Source of the DNA: UBA4582 sp002389265
GTDB lineage: Bacteria; Pseudomonadota; Gammaproteobacteria; Pseudomonadales; Azotimanducaceae
Assembly: GCA_943788825.1 (NCBI GenBank)
Contig: CALSRT010000002.1
Location: 1,054,001-1,118,000, forward strand
Reading direction: 5' to 3'
Length of the DNA: 64,000 nt
Shown: piece by piece, positions 52,409 to 62,079 of the stretch
Position numbering within the stretch: the stretch's first letter is position 1
Layout of the letters: each line of letters begins with the position of its first letter
The notes under the pieces: model-generated
The model's input: the letters and a program-made list of their open reading frames with translations, nothing else
The model's database searches: none
What the model was told of the DNA's origin: nothing
Position numbers and translations under genes: made by a program

Positions 52409-54235
52409 ATGGTCATGTTTGAAGACGCGCAACTATCTTTTGGCTCGACTCAGGCGGCCTGCGAACACTCGGGTAAACCCCATCAACATGAGCATGAACA
52501 GGTCGCTTGCGCCTGCTGCTCACCGGTATTTGCAACGATGCAGTCAGCGATGAAGGTGACGGATTTACAACTTCGAGATGCCGATCACTGGCGACCCAAG
52601 GGTCGCGACCTGCCCGAAGTCGCAACTCATACCCAAGTGTTTATCAATGCCAAGATTCTTACCATGGACGACGGCGGTAATGAGGCCGATGCCATGGCGA
52701 TCAAGGATGGTAAAATTGTTGCAGTCGGTTCGAAAGCGAATGTTGTGAGCCAAACGGATGATACGGCGCAAATGATTGATTGTCAGGGCAAGTTATTGCT
52801 GCCGGGATTTATAGAGCCGCACTTTCATTTTCTGCCTGTGGCGACGCTGGGTCAGTTTGAAGATGTGGGGCCGTTTCGATATCCGACGGTAGAAGGCGCG
52901 CTTGGCAGGCTCAGGCAATTGGCCGATGCCGCAGGCCCAGGTGACTGGATCATGGGGCGCCAATTTGACCCGTCGCTACAGGAAGGCGCGGACACCTTGA
53001 CCCGCGACATGTTGGACAGGGTGTCTACCACTCAACCGATATATGTCTACAACGCCTCCCTGCATTTTGCTTACTGCAACAGCAAGGCCTTCGAGGTTGC
53101 TGGTATTCATCGTGATTCGCCAGATGATGCCTCATCGGCTTATGGTCGCGATGCTAACGGTGAGCTCAATGGTGTTTTGCAAGGCGGTAAAGTCATGAAT
53201 TCGGTGATTCGCCATAACCTGGCTCAACGTGACCATGATCTGGCAAGTGCCTGCTTGGATGTCTGCGCCAAGGCTAATGCATTGGGCATCACCACTTTCT
53301 GTGATCAGGCGACGGGCATGTCTCGTGGAGTGAGTGAGGTCGATTTATACCGGGCCCTGGCCGACTCGGGCAACATGACTACCAGGCTGCGGTATTCGCC
53401 CAGCTATATGCTGCAGGCGCGTTTCGATGAGTCTGGGTTGCAATGTGGTGATGGCGACGAGATGGTTCGCGCCGTGGGTTGGAAGATCGTCTCAGATGGT
53501 TCCAATCAAGGGTTCAGCGGTTTGCAGCGTGAGCCTTACCTGCACTCCGAGCACAAAGGTGTGGCCTATGTTGAGGCTCAGGCGTTGACGGCCCTGGTGG
53601 AAGAACGCCTGAGTCGAGGCTGGGCTGTGGTGATACATGCCAATGGCGATCAGGCAATTGACAATACCTTAGACGCCTATGAGTCAGCCTGGAACAAGGG
53701 CTTGATGACCAATACCCCCTGCCGAATTGAACATTGCTCAATTTTACATGATGAGCAGATTGACCGAATTGCAAAAATGAATCTGTCGCCGAGTTTTCTT
53801 ATCGGCCATGTGTATTACTGGGGGCAGGCGATGCGGGATAAGGTTTTTGGCGAGATTAAGGCGACGTTACTCGATCGGACCAAGGCGTGCGAGGATAAGG
53901 GTGTCCGTTGGACGTTGCACTCAGATGAACCCGTAACTGAAATGGGTCCGTTGCGTTGTATTGAAAATGCAGTGACCAGGAAAATGTGGAAGGAGCCGCA
54001 GACTATATTGGCAGCTGACGAGTGCATCTCCGTTGACGTGGCGTTGCGAGCCATGACTCGAGACGCAGCATGGCAATGCCACTCAGACCATGAGGTAGGT
54101 AGTCTCGAGGTGGGTAAGTTTGCGGACTTCGTGATTCTTGATGAAGATCCACGGTTGGTCAATCCGGATCATATCAGCCAGATAAAAGTTCTTGAAACTT
54201 GGATGGGCGGCAGACAAGTTTACACGGCCGCATAG
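52409..54235 (+). CDS. YtcJ-like amidohydrolase with a His/Cys-rich N-terminal extension
   Basis: A 608-residue metal-dependent amidohydrolase. Residues 70-130 form the small beta domain (VFINAKILTMDDGG), PGFIEPHFHF is the first metal site, then GWAVVIHANGDQAIDNTLDAYE, CRIEHCSI and SDEPVTEMGPL complete the site. The N-terminal 70 residues are unusual: residues 18-40 contain CEHSGKPHQHEHEQ followed by a CACC cluster, which look metal-binding. ATG 52415 is an alternative start. The substrate is unknown. A terminator follows. Confidence 0.85.
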   Translation: MVMFEDAQLSFGSTQAACEHSGKPHQHEHEQVACACCSPVFATMQSAMKVTDLQLRDADHWRPKGRDLPEVATHTQVFINAKILTMDDGGNEADAMAIKDGKIVAVGSKANVVSQTDDTAQMIDCQGKLLLPGFIEPHFHFLPVATLGQFEDVGPFRYPTVEGALGRLRQLADAAGPGDWIMGRQFDPSLQEGADTLTRDMLDRVSTTQPIYVYNASLHFAYCNSKAFEVAGIHRDSPDDASSAYGRDANGELNGVLQGGKVMNSVIRHNLAQRDHDLASACLDVCAKANALGITTFCDQATGMSRGVSEVDLYRALADSGNMTTRLRYSPSYMLQARFDESGLQCGDGDEMVRAVGWKIVSDGSNQGFSGLQREPYLHSEHKGVAYVEAQALTALVEERLSRGWAVVIHANGDQAIDNTLDAYESAWNKGLMTNTPCRIEHCSILHDEQIDRIAKMNLSPSFLIGHVYYWGQAMRDKVFGEIKATLLDRTKACEDKGVRWTLHSDEPVTEMGPLRCIENAVTRKMWKEPQTILAADECISVDVALRAMTRDAAWQCHSDHEVGSLEVGKFADFVILDEDPRLVNPDHISQIKVLETWMGGRQVYTAA

Positions 54236-54241
54236 CCAGAT

Positions 54242-54277
54242 AACTGAGTTGTCACTATCGATAGCTCAGTTTTTTTT
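54242..54277 (+). terminator. Rho-independent terminator after the YtcJ-like gene
   Basis: AACTGAG (54242-54248) pairs with CTCAGTT (54265-54271); an inner self-complementary CTATCGATAG lies in the loop, and eight T residues follow. It is active on the plus strand only. Confidence 0.85.
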
Positions 54278-54293
54278 GGGAGTTTACGGCTAG

Positions 54294-55778
54294 TTATTCG
54301 CCATAAGCTGTGCGCCGGTAGCGCAGCATCTTGCCGCTGCCAACACCTGTATGTTGGCCATTGTTCAGTGCTATCTGGCCGTTAACGATGACGGTGCTGA
54401 TGCCAATAGGTTCCTGTTTCGGGTCATCGTAGGTCGCTTTGTCGATAACGATGTCAGGGTCAAACAGTACCAGGTCGGCCCAGTAACCCTCTTTGATTTT
54501 GCCTCGTTCCACCAAGCCAAAGGTCTGTGCCGACAGCGATGTCATTCGACGTACGGCCTCGGGCAAGGACAAGACGCCGTCTTCTCTAACGTACTTACCT
54601 AACACTCTAGGAAAGGTGCCGAAGAGTCGTGGATGGGGGCGGCCGCGGAGATCCGGTATGCCGTCAGAGCCCACCATCATGTCGGCGTGACGTAGATTGG
54701 TCGCGATATCTTCTTCGTCGATGATGAAGTGAATGCAAATGGTTCGCTCGCCTTTCGGTGCTGTCAGAATCGTGCGTACCAAATCACTGATGTCGATCGC
54801 CTGTTCTGAGGCGATGTCGATCAGCATGCGGCCTTCATAGTCTCTGAATGGCGGGCAGCTCGCGATGCGAATCACTTCGGCAAAATCACGATTAATATTT
54901 TCCAGATTGAAGTATTCGATCATCCGACCACTACCCGCAGTATAGGGATAAACATCAAGGGTCACTCGCTGACCACGACCTAGTGCAGCATCAATTTTAG
55001 CGAGGGAATCCTTGATCTTGCCCCAGTTTTGTTTGCCAGCTGATTTATGGTGGGAAATGTGGACATGCACATCACTTTCAAGGCCGATGGTTAGGCTCTC
55101 GTCGATGGCTTCTAGAAGACGGTCACCTTCGTTGCGCATATGGGTGGTATACAAGGCACCCGTGGTTTTCGCTGCACGTGCCAGAGTGATGATTTCCTCA
55201 GTCTGGCTCCACTTTCCCGGGGTGTATATCAGTCCGGTGGAGAAGCCGCAGGCACCTTGCTCCATGGCCTGCTCAACCAGGCCATACATATGCTGTAATT
55301 CCGCCTGAGTGGGCGCGCGCTTTTCAATGCCCATGACGATGGCGCGCACCGTATTATGGCCTACCAGCATCATATTGTTGATTCCCGGTTGCTTGCCCAT
55401 GACCGCCTCGAAATAGCCGTTCAAGTCGGTAAACCCAGCCTCGACACCAGCCAGTATGCCGCCGCTGGCGCGGGCCGGATCAATACTCGGGTCCGCTGGA
55501 ATGGCGCTGAAACCACAATTGCCAGCGACAACGGTGGTGACCCCCTGGGCAAGCTTGAAGGCCATGCCTGGGTAGCGAAAAAAGGCGCCATCGTCATGGG
55601 AATGCGTATCAATAAACCCTGGCGCAATGTGAGCACCCTGGCCGTCGATTTCAAGTTTTGCCGGTCCGGCTGTGCCCACAGTTTTAATGCGGCCATCCTG
55701 AATTTCTATGTCGGCGTCGAAGGCGGGACTGCCAGTGCCGTCGAGTACCTTGACGTTCCTGATGCTGATATCTGTCAT
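54294..55778 (-). CDS. N-acyl-D-amino-acid deacylase family amidohydrolase
   Basis: A 494-residue D-aminoacylase-type amidohydrolase. Seen: the small beta domain (SIRNVKVLDGTG), metal motif GFIDTHSHDD, GNCGFSAIP with the metal-bridging Cys, FSTGLIYTPGKW, HISHHKSAGKQNW and SDGIPDLRGRPHPRLFGTFPR near the end. Family members release D-amino acids from N-acyl forms, or act on dihydropyrimidine-like rings. It lies 74 bp downstream of the GMC oxidoreductase on the same strand. Confidence 0.87.
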   Translation of the reverse strand: MTDISIRNVKVLDGTGSPAFDADIEIQDGRIKTVGTAGPAKLEIDGQGAHIAPGFIDTHSHDDGAFFRYPGMAFKLAQGVTTVVAGNCGFSAIPADPSIDPARASGGILAGVEAGFTDLNGYFEAVMGKQPGINNMMLVGHNTVRAIVMGIEKRAPTQAELQHMYGLVEQAMEQGACGFSTGLIYTPGKWSQTEEIITLARAAKTTGALYTTHMRNEGDRLLEAIDESLTIGLESDVHVHISHHKSAGKQNWGKIKDSLAKIDAALGRGQRVTLDVYPYTAGSGRMIEYFNLENINRDFAEVIRIASCPPFRDYEGRMLIDIASEQAIDISDLVRTILTAPKGERTICIHFIIDEEDIATNLRHADMMVGSDGIPDLRGRPHPRLFGTFPRVLGKYVREDGVLSLPEAVRRMTSLSAQTFGLVERGKIKEGYWADLVLFDPDIVIDKATYDDPKQEPIGISTVIVNGQIALNNGQHTGVGSGKMLRYRRTAYGE

Positions 55779-55852
55779 GCTGTGTTGTCCTCTGTCCGTT
55801 TTCAGATGTCCGTTTGTCAGAGCCTGCTGGAAAATGCCCTGCTAGGTCATGT

Positions 55853-57382
55853 CTAGAGTCCGTATCGTGCGGGTGATTGACGTAGCCATTCACCGATTTT
55901 CTCGCCGATCATAATGCAAGTCAGGTTGGTGTTGGCCCTGGGTACGAAAGGCATAATGGAGGCGTCGGCGACGACCAGATTGTCGATGGTGTGACAGCAG
56001 CCGAATTGATCCACGACCGCACCGGGGTCTTCTTTGGGTCCCATTTTGACTGTGCCGCTGGGATGGTAGCCGCTGGCAGAAAATTTGCGAACCAGTGTGT
56101 CCAGGCTCGCTGTGTCAAAGCCCCTGGCCGGATCAGGAAAGACAACGGAATCAATCATGTCAGACAAGGGTCCGGATTGAGTAAACCTTAAAATATCCTG
56201 TAAGCAGGTGACCAGTCGACTGGCATCGCGACTGTCTTCGCAAAAGCGATTGTTAATGATCGGATTGATCATCGGGTCGGCTGAGGCGAGGCGTATTTCT
56301 CCGCGTCCGTATTGGTATTCTACGACCCCGGCGATAGCAAATCTGGGTGGATCCTGGCGCCTGCCAGCGAAGCTCAATTGCTCGATCTGTAAATCGTTGC
56401 GTTTGTTCGAGCCTGCACAGGTATAGCGTAAAATAGTTTGGATGATAGGGTCGTCGTGATTGATGTTGACGCCAGCTTTGACGTTCGCGACAACGGACAG
56501 CGCTGGATGATCACTCAGATTTTGGCCGACTGCTGGAATATCTTCAACCACCGGAATACCGAGTTGACTGAGTTGCGCGGCGGGGCCAAGGCCGGAACGC
56601 ATCAATATCGCCGGTGACATAATGGCACCGGCGCTCAGGACAACGGTTCGAGCGAACAATTGTTCGGTCTGTCCCGCACTATTTTCGACCTCGATGCCAA
56701 TGCAGGCTCTATTCTTGATCAACAGTCGACGAACATGGGTCTCGGCACGAATAGTCAAGTTTGGCCGCAGCCGCGCTGGCGCGAGATAGGCCAGTGCGCT
56801 GGATATGCGCAGTTGTCCGAGCTTGTTCATCGGTTGGGGGCCGGCGCCAGATCCAGTGGGGTCGTTAGCATCTGGACAATCGTCATATCCCAGTTGCCCA
56901 GCAGAAGCCAGGAAGGCTTGGTGTGCAGGTAATAATTCAGCGTGGGGGTAGCGGCGGATAGAAACAGGGCCCGCATCACCATGGTACGCCTTGTCGCCAT
57001 AATCGAGATCCCGTTCAAGTCGATTGAAAGTGGGTAGTACCTCATTCCAGGACCATGCGTCGTTGCCTAGATCGGCCCACTCGTCATAGTCTTCAGGTAC
57101 TCCCCTCAGTGCAATAGTTGTATTGACGGAGCTTGAGCCACCCGTCACCTTGCCGCGGGGAAAGGGTGAGGTGCGATATTGAGTGGGATTATAGTTGAAC
57201 CCCCAGTCGTGAGCAGTATAAGAATTATTGTGGCTGTTGATGATGTCCTGCGGGGTGGTGGTGATGTCACCGTAGTCTGGCCCCGCTTCAATCAACAGAA
57301 TACTCAGGTTTGGATTTTCTGAGGCTCTGGCAGCAATAGCCGAACCACTGCTGCCAGCACCGATGATGAGTAGGTCGTGCAT
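55853..57382 (-). CDS. GMC family FAD-dependent oxidoreductase
   Basis: A 509-residue flavoprotein of the glucose-methanol-choline group. Seen: LLIIGAGSSGSAIAARAS (FAD loop), GKVTGGSSSVNTTIALRG (GMC signature 1), SAGAIMSPAILMRSGLG (signature 2), and the catalytic His in SGYHPSGTVKMG followed by ANTNLTCIMIGEKI. The start is taken at ATG 57382; ATG 57397 adds five residues. It resembles choline- or alcohol-oxidising members, but betaine genes are absent here. Confidence 0.87.
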   Translation of the reverse strand: MHDLLIIGAGSSGSAIAARASENPNLSILLIEAGPDYGDITTTPQDIINSHNNSYTAHDWGFNYNPTQYRTSPFPRGKVTGGSSSVNTTIALRGVPEDYDEWADLGNDAWSWNEVLPTFNRLERDLDYGDKAYHGDAGPVSIRRYPHAELLPAHQAFLASAGQLGYDDCPDANDPTGSGAGPQPMNKLGQLRISSALAYLAPARLRPNLTIRAETHVRRLLIKNRACIGIEVENSAGQTEQLFARTVVLSAGAIMSPAILMRSGLGPAAQLSQLGIPVVEDIPAVGQNLSDHPALSVVANVKAGVNINHDDPIIQTILRYTCAGSNKRNDLQIEQLSFAGRRQDPPRFAIAGVVEYQYGRGEIRLASADPMINPIINNRFCEDSRDASRLVTCLQDILRFTQSGPLSDMIDSVVFPDPARGFDTASLDTLVRKFSASGYHPSGTVKMGPKEDPGAVVDQFGCCHTIDNLVVADASIMPFVPRANTNLTCIMIGEKIGEWLRQSPARYGL

Positions 57383-57475
57383 AGGATGAGCCGCCATGAA
57401 TCGATGCAGCTATTGTGCATGTAATTATGTACTCGGCGCCATACCTCACAGCAGATAACTTGTCAGTCGCGATGC

Positions 57476-57694
57476 TTATTCCAAAATAAGGTAGGCCAAG
57501 CCGTAGCCGATGAGTGCAGCGTGGGGTGCCAGCAACAGACCGATGACTGCTGCCAGTCTCACAAATACCGTTTGGGTCCCCCAATAGTGCGCCAATCCGG
57601 CGCAGACTCCGGCAATTTTACGATTTTTGTGGTCGAGCCTGAGATTGCTTGAATCCATGCTGCTGTTTGACGAGTATCTTTGTCCTCTTCTCAT
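57476..57694 (-). CDS. PspC-domain membrane protein
   Basis: A 72-residue protein: NRKIAGVCAGLAHYWGTQTVFVRLAAVIGLLL, the PspC domain, with one or two hydrophobic segments at residues 44-70. A strong AAGGAG precedes the start. No pspA, pspB or pspF neighbour is present, so it is a solitary PspC-like protein of unknown role, perhaps in envelope stress. Confidence 0.87.
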   Translation of the reverse strand: MRRGQRYSSNSSMDSSNLRLDHKNRKIAGVCAGLAHYWGTQTVFVRLAAVIGLLLAPHAALIGYGLAYLILE

Positions 57695-58186
57695 AGGTCT
57701 TGCTCCTTTACATCTACATTTACATTTACGTTTACTTTAAGGAATCGACTTTTAGGTTTGGGCCTCCACCTGGCTCTGAGTCAGTCTTTAGACGCACCGG
57801 TGGAATGTATCGTAGTCAGGGTGCCTTGCGCCTCGCCGGTGGTGTGTTTGATTCTACGTGCTGATCTTGACCGGCCGCGTGTTCAATAGATCCTGAAGCG
57901 AAGTCCGATTGTCCTTGAGTGTTGTACTTCAGGATTCATGCCAGGGCGGCTTTATTTGAATTAAGTCATTGTTAAGTTATTGTTAAATATAATAAAAATT
58001 AAATTCTCGATTTTTTTATAGGCCGCGGCTGAGGCACTAAAAATAAAAATAGCCGAAAAATCGGTGAATTTCGCCAAGCGCAGGCGGGGTATACAGAGCA
58101 ACGCGGGGTCATTCCTCTTCGAGCACTTGTCGCCACTAGCACCTAGTGGGCTATACTCGGGCTTTTATTGGGTGGGAGACGAAAGC
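57695..58186. other. 492-bp intergenic region with dyads and a probable promoter
   Basis: Holds short ATTTAC-type tandem hexamers (57710-57735), a 9-bp inverted repeat ATCCTGAAG/CTTCAGGAT (57890-57935) and an AT-rich stretch (57960-58020). For the plus-strand TPP gene, TTGTCG (58127-58132) and TATACT (58152-58157) are 19 bp apart, and CCACTAG-CAC-CTAGTGG (58133-58149) fills the spacer: an operator-like position. No gene is seen. Confidence 0.5.
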
Positions 58187-59734
58187 ATGAATGGAGCCGA
58201 GAGCTTAGTAGCGACTTTGATCAACAATGGGGTGGAGGTGTGTTTCACCAACCCGGGGACCTCTGAGATGCATATGGTTGCTGCTATCGGCCAGGTGGAG
58301 GGTATGCGGTCGATTCTGGGATTGTTTGAGGGCGTCTGTACCGGCGCGGCCGATGGTTACGGGCGAATGGCAGGTAAGCCGGCTTGTACGTTGCTGCATC
58401 TGGGACCTGGTTTGTCTAACGGTTCTGCAAATTTGCACAATGCCAAAAAAGCCAATTCACCGGTTTTGAATCTCATTGGTGATCATGCGACCTACCATAA
58501 AAAATACGACGCACCACTGACCTCCGATATTATTGGTCTGGCCCAGCCAGTTTCTCATTGGGTGCGAACTACCGAGACCGCTGCTAATTTGCCGAAGGAC
58601 GCGGTGGATGCCGTAGTCGAAACGAATACCGGTGCCGGTAGAATTGCCACTATGATCGTGCCGGCAGATTGTGCTTGGAATGATTCCAGCGAGCCGCTGG
58701 CGATGCAAGCTGCGCCTGCGCCAGGATTAGTGGGTGAAGCTGCCGTTGGCCAGGCGGTGGAATTATTGAAAAATGGTAAAGCCACCATGCTGCTAGTGGG
58801 AAATATGGCGCTGACCGAACGTAGTTTAGAGCTGGCGAATAAAATCTCGCAGGCGACAGGTGCCCGCATCTTTTGTGACACATTTTTTAAGCGGATGCCG
58901 CGGGGTGAGGGGCGGTGCCAAATAGAGCGCCTGGCTTATTTCGCCGAGCAAGGCGTCGAGCAGATCAAGGACATGGAGCAGTTGATCATGGTCGGGACTA
59001 AGCCCCCGGTTGCCTTTTTTGCGTATCCGGGTAAAGCCAGCGAATTTTACGCACCAAATAGCGCCCTGCACACCCTGGCAGGAGTTGATCAGAATGCCGA
59101 AGATGCCCTGAGCCGACTCGTGGCGGCGCTGGGGGCTGATCACCTCGAGCCCATCAAGACTAAACTGAATAAGTCGCCTAAGGGTACTGGGGAGCTTAAC
59201 CCCCGAACCGTCGCGATGAGCTTTGCCCATTATTTGCCAACTCAAGCCATTGTCATTGACGAGAGCGCGACTGCTGGCGGTGGCTGTTACCCCAGCTCTG
59301 CCGAGTCAGAGCCCCATGACTGGCTCACGTTGACCGGCGGCTCCATCGGTTTTGGACTGCCCACGGCCCTGGGGGCTGCGGTTGCCTGTCCTGACCGGAA
59401 AGTGGTCTGTATTCAGGGTGATGGTGGGGCGATGTATACAATTCAGTCATTGTGGACCATGGCCCGTGAAAATTTGGATGTCTGCGTCATTATTTTCGCT
59501 AACCGCAAATACCAGATACTGCAAATTGAACTGGCGCGAGTCGGTGCGCAGTCGATGACCAAAAAAACCCTGGACATGCTGGATATTGGTAATCCCGATC
59601 TGAATTTTGTTCAGTTATCCGAGGGTATGGGTGTCAAGGCGACACGGGTTACGAGTATCGAGGATTTCAACTCGGTTTATGCGTCGGCGATGACGACATC
59701 CGGGCCACAACTGATTGAGGTTGTTCTGCCCTAG
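58187..59734 (+). CDS. Acetolactate-synthase-large-subunit-like TPP enzyme
   Basis: A 515-residue ThDP-dependent enzyme. Seen: N-terminal GLFEGVCTGAADGYGRMAGKPACTLLHLGPG with the catalytic Glu, a central domain, and the cofactor motif IQGDGGAMYTIQSLW...IIFANRKYQIL (GDG to Asn, where the usual NN reads AN). It lacks the length of IlvB and has no ilvN partner, so it is likely a decarboxylase of a 2-oxo acid (benzoylformate decarboxylase-type) rather than a real acetolactate synthase. ATG 58187 has GGGAG 8 nt upstream. Confidence 0.85.
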   Translation: MNGAESLVATLINNGVEVCFTNPGTSEMHMVAAIGQVEGMRSILGLFEGVCTGAADGYGRMAGKPACTLLHLGPGLSNGSANLHNAKKANSPVLNLIGDHATYHKKYDAPLTSDIIGLAQPVSHWVRTTETAANLPKDAVDAVVETNTGAGRIATMIVPADCAWNDSSEPLAMQAAPAPGLVGEAAVGQAVELLKNGKATMLLVGNMALTERSLELANKISQATGARIFCDTFFKRMPRGEGRCQIERLAYFAEQGVEQIKDMEQLIMVGTKPPVAFFAYPGKASEFYAPNSALHTLAGVDQNAEDALSRLVAALGADHLEPIKTKLNKSPKGTGELNPRTVAMSFAHYLPTQAIVIDESATAGGGCYPSSAESEPHDWLTLTGGSIGFGLPTALGAAVACPDRKVVCIQGDGGAMYTIQSLWTMARENLDVCVIIFANRKYQILQIELARVGAQSMTKKTLDMLDIGNPDLNFVQLSEGMGVKATRVTSIEDFNSVYASAMTTSGPQLIEVVLP

Positions 59735-59745
59735 ATTGCCAACTC

Positions 59746-60258
59746 TCATCCGGCGAGGGTTTTTGACATGTGGAAGTCATCCATATAGAAGCCCTCACCG
59801 ATGTCAGTGTAAGTTGAGCGCCGAATGATGAAGCCGTTGCGACGGTAGGCTTTGATGGCTCCAGTATTGTGTTTGTTGACGTTCAACGCCAGGGTTGATT
59901 GGTGCAACATACGGCATTGGTTCTCAGCCTGTCGCAAAAGCGTTGAACCTATTCCCTTGCCATGAAATGATGCGAGCAAATACAACTTGTGCAGGTGAGC
60001 TGCACCTGGCTGGCCTTCTGTAGCGACTGCCGTGCTGTAGGCACTAAAGCCAGCGGGTTCACCCGCGATGTACAGCAGGTGGTAACAAATATTCTCATCG
60101 ACATCCTGCAATAAGCGGTTTGTAGAATAACCTTGTTCCAGCATATAGCTCACCTGGCGATGACTGATAATGCCCGGGTAGTGCTCAAACCAGATTTTGT
60201 GCGCTAAAGACTGAACTGTTAGTAGTTCTGAAAGATAGCGTGCGGGCATGAAGTTCAA
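59746..60258 (-). CDS. GNAT family N-acetyltransferase
   Basis: A 170-residue acetyltransferase. Seen: the acetyl-CoA loop SFHGKGIGSTLLRQAE (the R/Q-x-x-G-x-G pattern) near residue 98, preceded by LHKLYLLA, and the C-terminal AYRRNGFIIRR. The substrate is unknown. It converges with the TPP gene, separated by 11 bp, and is divergent from glpD. Confidence 0.85.
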   Translation of the reverse strand: MNFMPARYLSELLTVQSLAHKIWFEHYPGIISHRQVSYMLEQGYSTNRLLQDVDENICYHLLYIAGEPAGFSAYSTAVATEGQPGAAHLHKLYLLASFHGKGIGSTLLRQAENQCRMLHQSTLALNVNKHNTGAIKAYRRNGFIIRRSTYTDIGEGFYMDDFHMSKTLAG

Positions 60259-60371
60259 TATCGGCCTGCGTTCGTATGTAGAATGTGATTCAACGTCGCA
60301 GACGGAGCCTTAATTTCTGTGAAGGTCGTCGTTTGAGACATTGAGTTGAGAGTAACAGCGAAAATACTACC

Positions 60372-61991
60372 ATGGATTTTATGAAATCGAGCGCTAGACA
60401 GCAGACATTGGACACCCTTGAGAGTCAGGTTTACGATCTGATCGTTATTGGCGGTGGCATTACAGGCGCTGGTATTCTCCGTGAGGCGGCATTGCGTGGG
60501 CTTTCGGTGGCTCTGCTCGAGGCGGCAGATTTTGCATCAGGAACCTCCAGTAAGTCGACTAAGTTGATTCATGGTGGCTTACGTTATCTGGCCATGGGCC
60601 ATGTCCAGCTGGTTCGAGAGGCGGCGCTGGAGCGCAAGCGAGTCAATCAATTAGCACCGCATCTTGCCGAGCCTCAATGGCTGATGGTGCCAACCAGCCA
60701 TTACCTTGAATACATGAAATACCGGGTCGGCATTTCTGTTTATGAAAGTCTGGGTCAGGTGGCGGGGCCAGACCGGCACTTTAATCTGAACGGCGATGCG
60801 CTTAAGGCTTTTGAGCCCGAACTCGATGTGTCGGCGTTTCCACGATCGAGTGTTTATCTTGAATATCTGACCGACGATGCGCGCCTGGTGATGGCCAATA
60901 TTCGTGCAGGCGTTCAGGCCGGCGGCATTGCGGCCAACAAGTTGGCGGTGACTGGCGTCATCAAAGATCGGCGTCAGGTCTCCGGCGTGACAGCTAAATG
61001 CGCAATATCCGGCCAAGAAATTGTGGTCAAAGCCCGGGGCGTCATTAATGCTGCCGGTCCTTGGGTTGAGAAAATCTGCGCGCTGGACGGGGTCGCCATG
61101 ACCAAGTCTATGGTGTTGTCAAAAGGAGTTCATCTGGTGGTTCCGCGCGCAAAACTACCTATTCAACGCATGGTTTTTACCCAAAGTCTTGACCAACGAC
61201 CTGTTTTTGCAATTCCTAGAGGTGACGTGGTGTATATCGGCACCACGGATTCAGTCTACGAGCAGGGTGCCCAGATCTGGCCCGAAGTCTTGCCTGAAGA
61301 AGTGCGATATCTGTTGGAGCCCATGCAGCGTTATTTTGGCGTCCGGCTAACGCAAGCAGATTGCCTGACGACATGGGCGGGATTGCGGCCGCTCATCTCT
61401 GAAACGGGTAAGTCCTCGAAAGAGATCTCGCGTAAGGATGAGGTTTGGATCAGTCAAAGCGGCCTGATTACGATTGCCGGCGGCAAGCTAACGGGTTATC
61501 GAAAGATGGCGGAAGACACAGTAGATGCAGCGAGCCGATTGATTGGCTTGGCGCAAGCTGATGGCGGAGATGACACGCCATTGCCAGGTGGTGATTTTAC
61601 CGGTGGTATTGATAACCTGCTGCTCCATTTGACTCAAAAATATCCTATGAATGATACGGTCGCCCTGCGCCTGGTGCGTTTGTATGGTGCAGAGGCTGAA
61701 CAGGTCTTGGCGCTTGGTGCTGATTCGCTGGTTGCGGCGGGTAGTGTGCTGAGCGGCGAAGTCGCCTGGGCCCTGCAAAAAGAGGGCGCTCAAAACTTGG
61801 AAGATGTTATTTACAGGCGGACCCGTGTTGCACTTTATCAGCCAGAGGAGGCCGCTGCTATATTGCCACGCCTCACGGATATGATGGCCGCTGAGCTTGG
61901 TTGGGCTGAAGACAAGAAGACCAGGGAGATAGCGCATGTTATGGCGTTGCTTAATGCCGACAAAACCTCACTATTGTCATCGGTCGCTTAG
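60372..61991 (+). CDS. glpD: Aerobic glycerol-3-phosphate dehydrogenase
   Basis: A 539-residue membrane-associated FAD enzyme oxidising glycerol-3-phosphate to DHAP and passing electrons to quinone. Seen: LIVIGGGITGAGILREAALRG (FAD), SSKSTKLIHGGLRYLAMG (family signature), TTWAGLRPLIS and GKLTGYRKMAED. No glpK, glpF or glpR is visible, so it may mainly serve phospholipid glycerol. Confidence 0.95.
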   Translation: MDFMKSSARQQTLDTLESQVYDLIVIGGGITGAGILREAALRGLSVALLEAADFASGTSSKSTKLIHGGLRYLAMGHVQLVREAALERKRVNQLAPHLAEPQWLMVPTSHYLEYMKYRVGISVYESLGQVAGPDRHFNLNGDALKAFEPELDVSAFPRSSVYLEYLTDDARLVMANIRAGVQAGGIAANKLAVTGVIKDRRQVSGVTAKCAISGQEIVVKARGVINAAGPWVEKICALDGVAMTKSMVLSKGVHLVVPRAKLPIQRMVFTQSLDQRPVFAIPRGDVVYIGTTDSVYEQGAQIWPEVLPEEVRYLLEPMQRYFGVRLTQADCLTTWAGLRPLISETGKSSKEISRKDEVWISQSGLITIAGGKLTGYRKMAEDTVDAASRLIGLAQADGGDDTPLPGGDFTGGIDNLLLHLTQKYPMNDTVALRLVRLYGAEAEQVLALGADSLVAAGSVLSGEVAWALQKEGAQNLEDVIYRRTRVALYQPEEAAAILPRLTDMMAAELGWAEDKKTREIAHVMALLNADKTSLLSSVA

Positions 61992-62079
61992 GCGCCACAA
62001 GATTACGTGAGTCTCGATGTTGGTCGAGCATGCAATTAAGATATACGTAGCTAACGATTTAAGTTACAGTAATCAGTTA

